Assembly (NCBI GenBank): GCA_964412015.1
Contig: CAYPMO010000001.1
Coordinates: 186,001 to 250,000 of the forward strand
Length of the DNA stretch: 64,000 nucleotides
Reading direction: 5' to 3'
Source of the DNA: SZUA-318 sp964412015
GTDB lineage: Bacteria; Gemmatimonadota; Gemmatimonadetes; Longimicrobiales; Gaopeijiaceae
The notes beneath the pieces were generated by a model. That model ran no database searches and was not told the origin of the DNA. It worked only from the letters and a program-made list of their open reading frames with translations. This document shows, one piece after another, positions 57,305 through 64,000 of the stretch (position 1 is its first letter; each line of letters begins with the position of its first letter). Position numbers and translations under genes: made by a program.

Positions 57305-57378
57305 TGGCGGAGGAGGGACTCGAACCCCCGACACGCGGATTATGATTCCGCTGCTCTAACCGACTGAGCTACTCCGCC
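57305..57378 (-). tRNA. tRNA-Met(CAT)
   Basis: A complete 74-nt cloverleaf: acceptor GGCGGAG/CTCCGCC, D-arm TAGCTCAGTCGGTTAGAGC, anticodon stem GCGGA/TCCGC with loop ATCATAA (anticodon CAT), T-arm GGTTCGAGTCC. The acceptor pair and GCGGA stem look like elongator methionine tRNA rather than the initiator (which has the three GC pairs and a mismatch at 1-72). tRNA-Ile2 with lysidine-modified CAT cannot be excluded from sequence alone. CCA is not encoded. Confidence 0.95.
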
Positions 57379-57654
57379 GTGGGTGCGAAAGCTCACGCTG
57401 AGGGGTCGGAGATGTCAACGGCGGGTTGGGCGCCACGCCCGCGATGCGAGTAGTGCCCGCGCCCGGGCCGCGATACGCGCGGTCCCGGTTCCGTGGCGTA
57501 TGGCCACGCTCACGTTCCCCGTCCCGCGGCGCCCGACCATCTCGCGGTAGTTGCGCGCCGGCCCCGCGTGCGCGACGCTGAGGGGTGCGGCTCGCGAAGC
57601 ATCCGACGCGCTCCCCCGTAGTATCGGACGGTTCGGACCATCCGAGGAGCAACC

Positions 57655-58608
57655 ATGGATCCCAGCCCCCTCCTCATTTCCACCGCGATCGTCGCAGGCA
57701 TTGCGATCCTGACCAGCGCTCGCGTGCTCTTCGAGTATGAGCGGGGCGTGGTCTTCCGGCTCGGCAAGCTCACCCGGGCGCGGGGCCCCGGGCTGATCTT
57801 CCTGATCCCCTTCGCGATCGACCGCATGCGCAAGATGGACCTGCGCATCGTGGCGCTCGACATCGCGCCGCAGGACACGATCACCAAGGACAACGTGAGC
57901 GTGCGGGTGAACGCGGTGGTGTACTTCCGCGTGGCCGACCCCACCAAAGCCGTGGTCGAGATCGAGGACTACTACTTCGCCACCAGCCAGCTCGCGCAGA
58001 CCACGCTGCGCTCCGTGATCGGCCAGTCGGAGCTGGACGAGCTCCTGGCCGAGCGCGAGCGGATCAACGAGGTGGTGCGGGAGATCATCGACGAGGGGAC
58101 CGACCCGTGGGGCATCGAGGTCACCGGCGTGGAGATCAAGGACATCGACCTCCCGCAAGAGATGAAGCGCGCGATGGCCAAGCAGGCGGAAGCCGAGCGC
58201 GAGCGCCGCGCCAAGGTCATCGCGGCGGAGGGCGAGTACCAGGCCTCGACGAAGCTCGTGCTGGCGGCGGAGGTCATCCAGCGCTTCCCGATCGCGTTGC
58301 AGCTCCGGTTCCTCCAGACCGTGGTCGAGGTGGCGGCGGAGAACAACTCGACGACGCTCTTCCCGATCCCGATCGAGCTCTTCCGCCCCCTGCTGGAGCG
58401 AAGCGGGGTGCGCGACGAGCACGACGCCGAAGCCACGCAGCGCGCGCTCAAGGCGGCGGCCGAGAGCATGCTCGAGGCGCTCCCGCACGGCGGCGACCGC
58501 GCGGCGATCGAGGCGGCGGCCCGGCGCCTGATCGGCGTGGCGACCGAGAAGCGCCCGGACAAGGACGCGGTACCCGCGACGCGACCGTCCTCCGGGAACG
58601 AGGGCTGA
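57655..58608 (+). CDS. Slipin/SPFH membrane protein (QmcA-type)
   Basis: 317 aa. One N-terminal helix (LLISTAIVAGIAILTSA) and an SPFH/band-7 domain (EYERGVVFRLGKLTRARGPGLIF... RVNAVVYFRV). A coiled-coil C-terminal helix (ERERRAKVIAAEGEYQASTK) and low-complexity tail follow. Forms large ring oligomers that organise lipid domains and protease complexes. Strong RBS (GAGGAGC). The following gene is close (9 bp) and may be part of the same operon. Confidence 0.88.
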   Translation: MDPSPLLISTAIVAGIAILTSARVLFEYERGVVFRLGKLTRARGPGLIFLIPFAIDRMRKMDLRIVALDIAPQDTITKDNVSVRVNAVVYFRVADPTKAVVEIEDYYFATSQLAQTTLRSVIGQSELDELLAERERINEVVREIIDEGTDPWGIEVTGVEIKDIDLPQEMKRAMAKQAEAERERRAKVIAAEGEYQASTKLVLAAEVIQRFPIALQLRFLQTVVEVAAENNSTTLFPIPIELFRPLLERSGVRDEHDAEATQRALKAAAESMLEALPHGGDRAAIEAAARRLIGVATEKRPDKDAVPATRPSSGNEG

Positions 58609-58617
58609 AGCTCCGCC

Positions 58618-59337
58618 GTGGCCGAGCCTTCGCCGCCCGACCTGCCGGCGCCCCGGCCCTCGGCGCCGGTCCGCCGCTTCAGCGACGCCGAGGTGGCGAC
58701 CATCCTGGCCCGCGCCTCCGCCCGCGAGGCCGGCGCGGGCATGAGCGCGCCGAGCGACCCCACCGTCGAGGACCTCATGGCCGCGGCGGCCGAGGCGGGC
58801 CTGGACCCCGCCGAAGTGCGTCGTGCCGCCTCCCTCGTGATGCCCGCGGGCGCGGGGTTGGCCCGGATCGCGCTCGGCGCCGCGGACCACAGGGACGCCG
58901 TGATCGTGCTGGACGACGCGCCCTTCCCCACCGATACGGACCGGCTCGTCCGGGAGGCCGAGCGGGCCACCGGGAGCCGGGGTGAGGTCGTGGAAGCGTC
59001 GGCCGGACGATTCGTGTGGAGGGAGCGTCACACCGGCGGAGGAACGGAGATCACGCTCACGAAGAGCGGCGGCGGGCTGGAGCTCCGGGCGCGCGCCGAC
59101 CGCGCCGGTCACTACGGGGCGCTCTGGTTCGGGGGGCTCGTGACGTGGGCGTTGCTCTCGGCGCTCACCCCGCTGGGCGCCCTCCCCCTGCTCGGCAAGG
59201 CGCTCGGTTTCCTGGTAGCGCCCGTTCTCCTGGCTCGTCCGTTCTGGGTGGCCGCGGACCGGCGCTCCGCCGCCCGTCTCGAGCGGCTCGCCCTGGACCT
59301 GGCACGGGTCGCCGAGGAGGAGCACTCGGGGTCCTGA
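58618..59337 (+). CDS. Hypothetical membrane protein
   Basis: 239 aa. An N-terminal helical part (FSDAEVATILARASAREAG, a C-terminal half of the SHOCT/DUF1707-like kind not being claimed) is followed by a beta region (VVEASAGRFVWRERHTGGGTEITLTKS) and two helices near the end (GALWFGGLVTWALLSALT and LGKALGFLVAPVLLA). GTG start. It sits 9 bp after the slipin gene. Such proteins with an N-terminal short helix and DIVALD-like strands occur beside slipins, but no function is known. Confidence 0.6.
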   Translation: MAEPSPPDLPAPRPSAPVRRFSDAEVATILARASAREAGAGMSAPSDPTVEDLMAAAAEAGLDPAEVRRAASLVMPAGAGLARIALGAADHRDAVIVLDDAPFPTDTDRLVREAERATGSRGEVVEASAGRFVWRERHTGGGTEITLTKSGGGLELRARADRAGHYGALWFGGLVTWALLSALTPLGALPLLGKALGFLVAPVLLARPFWVAADRRSAARLERLALDLARVAEEEHSGS

Positions 59338-59388
59338 GCCGGATCCCGCCGCCGCCCCCGGGCCGGAACGTCTCGGCCCCCGAGCTCG

Positions 59389-59706
59389 TCAGCGCCCCAC
59401 CCCCTGCGTGGTATCGGCCGCCGTCGTGTCGTCGGGCTCTGCGAAGCGGTACAGGATCTCTCCTTCGCGGATCATCCCGAAGCGCTCGCGCGCCAACCGC
59501 TCGAGCGTGACCGAATCCACCCGCAGGGAGTCCGCCCATGCCTGGAGCGAGTCGATCCGACGGCGGCGCTCGGCAAGCTCGGCCGCCTCCCGTTCCGCCG
59601 CCTTGCGGGTCGCCCGCAGCTCGAAGTACGAGTACTCGCCTCCGAACAGCGCGTAGTACGCGGCGAGGCCCAGGAGGCCCGGAAGCACGAGCCGCTTGAC
59701 CTTCAT
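59389..59706 (-). CDS. ftsB: Septum formation initiator FtsB/DivIC-like
   Basis: 105 aa. One transmembrane helix (about 5-22; LVLPGLLGLAAYYALF) and a coiled coil (ATRKAAEREAAELAERRRRIDSLQ) ending in RFGMIREGEILYRF, typical of FtsB. Divisome partner of FtsL. Follows eno with a 16-bp gap, the classical eno-ftsB order. The ATG begins MKVKRLVLPG; the longer frame is spurious. Confidence 0.88.
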   Translation of the reverse strand: MKVKRLVLPGLLGLAAYYALFGGEYSYFELRATRKAAEREAAELAERRRRIDSLQAWADSLRVDSVTLERLARERFGMIREGEILYRFAEPDDTTAADTTQGVGR

Positions 59707-59722
59707 GCGGGCCGCCCGGACA

Positions 59723-61006
59723 TCATCGCCCGAAGACCGCCCTGCCGGGGTAGCGGGCCTTCTCGCCCAGCTCACCCTCGATGCGCAGGAGCTGGTTGTA
59801 CTTCGCCACCCGGTCCGTGCGGCTGGCGCTCCCCGTCTTGATCTGGCCGGCCTCGGTGGCCACGGCGAGATCGGCGATGAACGTGTCCTCGGTCTCGCCC
59901 GAACGGTGCGACACGACGCAGCGCCACCCGGCCCGGGTCGCGTTCCGCATGCACCCGAGGGTCTCGGTGAGCGTACCGATCTGGTTCACCTTGATGAGCA
60001 CCGCGTTGGCCGACCCGTCCCGGATGCCCTGCTCCAGCCGCTCGGTGTTCGTGACGAAGATGTCGTCGCCCACGATCTGGATCGTCGACCCGAGCTCCGC
60101 GTTGAGCGCCTTCCACCCGTGCCAGTCGTTCTCGTCGAGAGGGTCCTCCAGCGAGCGGATCGGGTACTTCGCCACCCAGTCCTTCCAGAACTCGATCAAT
60201 CCGGCGGCGTCGTACCGGTCTCCGGTGGACCACCGGAAGACGTACTCGCCGTTCTCGTAGAACGCGGAGGCCGCCGCGTCCACCGCAAGCACGACGTCCT
60301 CGCCCGGGCGATGTCCGGCGGCCTCGATCGCGCGGAGCACCACCTCCACCGCCTCCTCGTTGCCCGCCAGGTCCGGCGCGAACCCGCCCTCGTCGCCCAC
60401 GGCGGTGCTCTTGCCCCTGGAGGACAGGACCTTCTCGAGATGGTGGAACACCTCGACCCCCATGCGGAGCCCCTCGGAGAACGTCGGGGCGCCCACGGGC
60501 ATGATCATGAACTCCTGGATGTCCACGTTGTTGGGTGCGTGGGCGCCGCCGTTCAGGATGTTCATCATCGGCACCGGCAGCACCTTCGCGTCTCCCTCGT
60601 CGGCGAGGTAGCGCCACAGGGGCATCTGCCGCTCGGCCGCCGCCGCGCGCGCGACGGCCATGGACACCGAGAGGATCGCGTTGGCGCCCAGGGTACGCTT
60701 GTTGGGCGTCCCGTCCAGCTCGATCATGGTCCGGTCGATGTCCATCTGCTCGCGGGCCTCGAACCCGCGCAGCGCCTCGACGATCGTCGTGTTCACGTGA
60801 GCCACGGCCTTGCGGACGCCCTTGCCCAGGTAGCGGCTCTTCTCCCCGTCGCGCAGCTCCACGGCTTCGTGCGCGCCGGTGGAGGCCCCGGACGGAACCG
60901 CCGCCCGACCCCGTGCACCGGTCTCCAGGATGACGTCGGTCTCCACGGTGGGGTTGCCCCGGGAGTCCAGGATCTCTCGTGCGTGTATCGCGACGATCGC
61001 CGACAA
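59723..61006 (-). CDS. eno: Enolase
   Basis: 427 aa glycolytic enzyme (2-phosphoglycerate to phosphoenolpyruvate). N-terminal IVAIHAREILDSRGNPTVE and C-terminal VLIKVNQIGTLTET signatures are clear. The start was placed at a TTG with GGAGAG five bases upstream. No ATG is nearby, and the family begins at this point. A weak start codon is unusual for such an abundant enzyme. ftsB follows. Confidence 0.95.
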   Translation of the reverse strand: MSAIVAIHAREILDSRGNPTVETDVILETGARGRAAVPSGASTGAHEAVELRDGEKSRYLGKGVRKAVAHVNTTIVEALRGFEAREQMDIDRTMIELDGTPNKRTLGANAILSVSMAVARAAAAERQMPLWRYLADEGDAKVLPVPMMNILNGGAHAPNNVDIQEFMIMPVGAPTFSEGLRMGVEVFHHLEKVLSSRGKSTAVGDEGGFAPDLAGNEEAVEVVLRAIEAAGHRPGEDVVLAVDAAASAFYENGEYVFRWSTGDRYDAAGLIEFWKDWVAKYPIRSLEDPLDENDWHGWKALNAELGSTIQIVGDDIFVTNTERLEQGIRDGSANAVLIKVNQIGTLTETLGCMRNATRAGWRCVVSHRSGETEDTFIADLAVATEAGQIKTGSASRTDRVAKYNQLLRIEGELGEKARYPGRAVFGR

Positions 61007-61022
61007 TGGCTCTCCGGTCGGT

Positions 61023-61742
61023 TCAGTTGGAGGAGCGCAGCAGCTCCGCGACCGCATCGTGGCCGCGGCGCGTGAGGGCATCCCTGTCCCCCATCGTGAG
61101 CCCGTGGACCGCCAGGGGCTCCCCGAAGCGCACGCGGATGGTCCGCCCCGTGCGGATCGCCAAGGAGCCCTTCCGCATGATCTCCCGGGTCCCGATCACC
61201 GCGGCCGGGACCACGTCCACGTCCGTCTGGATCGCCAGGACGAACGCGCCTTTCTTGAACGGACGCAACTCCCCGGTCGGCGAGCGGGTTCCCTCGGGGA
61301 ACATCACGACCGTCGGCCGGTCCCGCTCGAGCACCCGCCGGGCCTGCTCGAGCGAGCGGATGGCGCTGTCCACGTTCCTACGATCGATCGAGATGTACCC
61401 GCACGCTCGCCAGGCGGGCCCGAAGATCGGCACGTAGGCCAGCTCCTTCTTCACCACGAACCGGTTCTTCCCGGGCACGTGGGCGATCAGGGCCAGCACG
61501 TCGAAATACGACACGTGATTCGCGACCAGGATCTGCGGCCGGTCGGGGTCGATCCTCTCCGCGTTCTCCACCTCGACGCGCGTGCCCGACGCCTTCAGGA
61601 TCAGGCGTGCCCATCGGCGGGGGATGTCGTCGCACCGGCACGCGAGCTTCCGGCTCTTCACCAGCGCGGCCCACAGGATCAGGCCGCCCCACCAGATCGT
61701 CGCGGGGATCCCTGCCAGCGCGACGCGTAGCAGTCCGATCAC
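61023..61742 (-). CDS. plsC: 1-acyl-sn-glycerol-3-phosphate acyltransferase (PlsC family)
   Basis: 239 aa. An N-terminal helix (IGLLRVALAGIPATIWWGGLILWAALV) and catalytic motif HX4D in NHVSYFD, then FPEGTRS and VPAAVIGT. It esterifies lysophosphatidate in phospholipid synthesis. GTG start overlaps the thiL stop (GTGA). eno follows at 16 bp, so it is part of the same run. Confidence 0.93.
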   Translation of the reverse strand: MIGLLRVALAGIPATIWWGGLILWAALVKSRKLACRCDDIPRRWARLILKASGTRVEVENAERIDPDRPQILVANHVSYFDVLALIAHVPGKNRFVVKKELAYVPIFGPAWRACGYISIDRRNVDSAIRSLEQARRVLERDRPTVVMFPEGTRSPTGELRPFKKGAFVLAIQTDVDVVPAAVIGTREIMRKGSLAIRTGRTIRVRFGEPLAVHGLTMGDRDALTRRGHDAVAELLRSSN

Positions 61743-62734
61743 GATCCGCCTCCGAGGTGGTCGTACCCACCCCGCTCCAACGCCAGCACCGAGCCGTCGC
61801 CGCGCTCCAGCCACACGCCCGAGCCCTCCTCCACGCGGCCTACGCGCCGGAGGGACCCGCCGATCCGCGCATCCAGCAGGTGCTCGCCCACGGTTCCCGG
61901 TCCCGCCGCGAAGCAGAGCTCGTAGTCCTCGCCGCCACGGAGCGCCGTGTCGAGGGCCGCCTCGGCCCCCAGGGCCTCCACGACGCTCCCGGCCAAGGGG
62001 ATCCGCGCCGCTTCCAGCACGATCCGTACCGCCCCGGCGGCCGCGAGGTGGCCCGCGTCCCCGGCGAGTCCGTCGGAGAGATCCACCAGGGCGCGCAGGA
62101 CGCCGGCGCGGGCCAGTGCGCGGGCGACCTCGATGCGCGGGACGGGACGGGCGAACGCGGACCGGAAGGAATCCGGAGGCTCCCGCCCGGCGTTCCAGAG
62201 CCGCACCGCCGCCCCGGCCGCTCCCAACGGTCCCGTCACCCAGATCTCGTCTCCCGGGCGCGCGCCCGCGCGCGAGACGGGAGCGGAGGCGCGCCCGACG
62301 ACACTCACGTCGAGCATGAGGGGCCCCGGAGAGCGCGATATGTCGCCCCCGAGCACCGCGGCGCCCGAGTGGGTCGCGGCGGCCCGGATACCTCGCTGCA
62401 CGGCGTCCACGTCCACGCCGGCGTCGGGTCGGAAGGCCATCGAGATCAGGACGCCCACCGGCTCAGCGGCCATCGCCGCGAGGTCCGAGAGCGCGGCGGC
62501 CGTGGCCCGCCAGCCGATCTCCTCGTCGGTGATCCAGCTCCGCCGGAAGTGGACGTCCTCGACCGAGAGGTCGGTGGAGAGGACCCATCCGCCCTCGAGC
62601 ACGGCCGCGTCGTCCCCGGGCCCGATCAGCACCTCGTGACCCACCGGAGGCTGATCGGCCAGGAACCGGCGGATGAGATCGAATTCGGCGCCGGGACCCA
62701 GAGGCACCTGCCGGGACCGTTCCCCCTCGGCCAC
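61739..62734 (-). CDS. thiL: Thiamine-monophosphate kinase
   Basis: 331 aa. ATP-dependent phosphorylation of thiamine monophosphate to diphosphate, the last step of cofactor synthesis. Motifs: EFDLIRRFL start, GDDAAVL, VHFRRSW, LVDLSDGLAGD and EDYELCF. GTG start 7 bp after the nnr stop; stop overlaps plsC. No other thiamine gene is near. Confidence 0.94.
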   Translation of the reverse strand: MAEGERSRQVPLGPGAEFDLIRRFLADQPPVGHEVLIGPGDDAAVLEGGWVLSTDLSVEDVHFRRSWITDEEIGWRATAAALSDLAAMAAEPVGVLISMAFRPDAGVDVDAVQRGIRAAATHSGAAVLGGDISRSPGPLMLDVSVVGRASAPVSRAGARPGDEIWVTGPLGAAGAAVRLWNAGREPPDSFRSAFARPVPRIEVARALARAGVLRALVDLSDGLAGDAGHLAAAGAVRIVLEAARIPLAGSVVEALGAEAALDTALRGGEDYELCFAAGPGTVGEHLLDARIGGSLRRVGRVEEGSGVWLERGDGSVLALERGGYDHLGGGS

Positions 62735-62741
62735 GGACGCC

Positions 62742-64000
62742 CTACCGCGGCGGATCAACGTCGAGGACGACGAACGGGAGTGCCAGGTCCGACACGCCCG
62801 CGCCGCGCTCGGCGAGCGCATCGGAAAGCCAGCGCACCACGTCGCTGGGCGTGAGGGACGCTCCTCTGCCGGCGAGCGCGCCCGACCGCCCCGTGAGGTG
62901 CAGACCGATGGCTCCCGCGTCCCTCGGAGCGCAACCCTGCGCGAGCAGGCTCCCGCAGACGCCCGTGAGGACGTCGCCCATGCCGGCCACGGCCAGGTCC
63001 GACGAGCCCTGGAGGTCCACGAGCAACGGAGCGCCCGAGGCGGCCACCAACGACGGAGACCCCTTCAGGAGGACCGCGCACCCGAGCGAGTCCGCGGCCC
63101 TCCGGACGACGGCCGGCCGGTCCTCCCCGCTCGTCGGCCGACCCAGCAGACGCGCCATCTCCCCCGGATGGGGCGTGACGAGCGCCGGGCGGCCCCGGAG
63201 CGCCTCGGACGCGCCCCTGGGCCGTCCCTGAGCGAGGAGGTTGAGCGCGTCCGCGTCCACGACGAGCGGGCGCTCCGTCCCGTCGAGGACACGAGCGAGC
63301 AGGCCTTCACCCCCGGCCCCCGTTCCGAGCCCCGGGCCCACGGCCACCGCCGAGGCTTGTTCCAGCGCGGTCTCCAGGGCCCTTCCGTCGTCCGGGTCCA
63401 CGAAAATCGCCTCCGGCACCGCAGCCTGGAGGACCCCCCGGTTCGGGGCCGGCGAGGCGACCTGCACGAGCCCCGCCCCGGCCCGGAAGGCCGCGCGCGC
63501 GGCGAGGACGGCGGCGCCGGCCATGCCGGGCTGGCCCGCGACGATCACGAGGCGGCCCACGGCGTTCTTGTGCGTGTCGAGGCCCCGCACCGGGAGGCGC
63601 TCCTGCGCCCACGCGGGCGTCACGACTTCCGCGATATCGTCGTCCGGGACCAGGGGGTGTAAGCCGATCTCCACCGCGATCCGCCTCCCGGCGAGCGACC
63701 GGCCGGGATGGAGGAGCAGCCCGAGCTTCGGAGCGCCGAACGTCACGGTCACTCGAGCCCGGATGGCCTCGCCCGGAACGGCCCCGGTTCCGGGGTCCAC
63801 CCCCGAGGGAATATCCAGCGCGAGAAGCGGCCGCCCCGACGCGTTGACGCGCCGGATGGCCTCGGCCTGCCGCGGTCTGGGCGCGCCCCGGGCTCCCGTA
63901 CCGAGGATTCCATCCACCACGACCGACGCGCCGGCGAGGAGGGCCTGCCAATCCGAGTCCCCCCCGAGCGAGCGGTCCTGCACGCGCCGGACCGGCCACC
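62742..64000 (-). CDS. nnr: Bifunctional NAD(P)H-hydrate epimerase/dehydratase Nnr, incomplete
   Basis: Repairs damaged NAD(P)HX: the N-terminal epimerase domain (partly outside the window; the region GILGTGARGAPRPRQAEAI is visible) and the C-terminal ADP-dependent dehydratase with VAGQPGMAGAAVLAARAAFRAGAG, HPGEMARLLG and GMGDVLTG. The frame is open to base 64000, so at least the N-terminal ~50 residues are missing. thiL follows 7 bp on. Confidence 0.93.
   Translation of the reverse strand, partial: WPVRRVQDRSLGGDSDWQALLAGASVVVDGILGTGARGAPRPRQAEAIRRVNASGRPLLALDIPSGVDPGTGAVPGEAIRARVTVTFGAPKLGLLLHPGRSLAGRRIAVEIGLHPLVPDDDIAEVVTPAWAQERLPVRGLDTHKNAVGRLVIVAGQPGMAGAAVLAARAAFRAGAGLVQVASPAPNRGVLQAAVPEAIFVDPDDGRALETALEQASAVAVGPGLGTGAGGEGLLARVLDGTERPLVVDADALNLLAQGRPRGASEALRGRPALVTPHPGEMARLLGRPTSGEDRPAVVRRAADSLGCAVLLKGSPSLVAASGAPLLVDLQGSSDLAVAGMGDVLTGVCGSLLAQGCAPRDAGAIGLHLTGRSGALAGRGASLTPSDVVRWLSDALAERGAGVSDLALPFVVLDVDPPR

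Noticed and set aside
57305..57378. tRNA-Ile2 (lysidine-modified CAT)
   Set aside because: The acceptor and anticodon stem resemble elongator methionine tRNA more closely, although identity cannot be settled without the other CAT tRNAs.
1..64000. CRISPR array or rRNA operon
   Set aside because: No regularly spaced repeats with unique spacers and no rRNA-like stretch was found. The regular repeats seen are within protein-coding solenoid, collagen-like and YadA-head genes.

Overview
The window is a GC-rich, gene-dense bacterial chromosome segment from an outer-membrane bacterium. It has a TonB-dependent receptor, several outer-membrane barrels, ExbB/ExbD and many lipoproteins. It uses GTG and TTG starts freely, chains genes through 4-nt stop/start overlaps, and its tRNAs lack an encoded CCA. 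ADOP-type single-chain permeases, DUF5916 barrels, ECF-sigma/DUF4097 operons and DUF4388-TPR proteins together suggest Gemmatimonadota. That placement is inference from gene content, not a measured phylogeny. Both ends cut genes: murE at base 1 and nnr at base 64000.

Layout. 1-4230: start of the division and cell-wall (dcw) operon on the minus strand, mraZ-rsmH-ftsL-pbp-murE, behind a good promoter and three MraZ boxes. 4451-9646: a TPR/CsgG-like periplasmic protein, a CsgG-like lipoprotein and a hybrid sensor kinase. 9743-12956: an ECF sigma / anti-sigma / two DUF4097 operon. 13092-20750: phosphodiesterase, an overlapping acyltransferase-kinase-acyl-CoA-ligase operon, a YIP1 protein and a cyclopropane synthase. 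20762-23017: a DUF5916 barrel. 23189-26670: tRNA-Val and a small mobile-element scar, with an integrase remnant, a partial tRNA-Val copy and a three-gene surface-protein operon. 26729-31839: an outer-membrane barrel, then two multiheme cytochrome lipoproteins around a NarL-type regulator, with matching NarL-like boxes upstream of both cytochromes. 31952-38404: an unusual operon of a tandem DnaA-like AAA+ protein, a PATAN-TPR protein, a membrane-anchored metallopeptidase and a sigma-54 activator. 38423-52530: housekeeping genes on the minus strand (rluD, ileS, divIVA, exbD-exbD-exbB, cdaA, folP, ftsH, hpt, tilS, a second phosphodiesterase). Between divIVA and exbD only the C-terminal remnants of yggS and tonB survive. 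52793-64000: ADOP permease, TonB-dependent receptor, tRNA-Met, slipin, ftsB, enolase, plsC, thiL and nnr.

How it works together. Most of the window is core physiology: wall synthesis, translation, second messengers and protein quality control. The accessory parts concern the envelope and signalling. The most interesting parts are the tRNA-Val scar carrying a YadA-head/S74 surface protein, the DnaA-like/PATAN operon, and the cytochrome cluster with its predicted NarL-type control. No CRISPR array, rRNA gene or intact transposase gene was seen.
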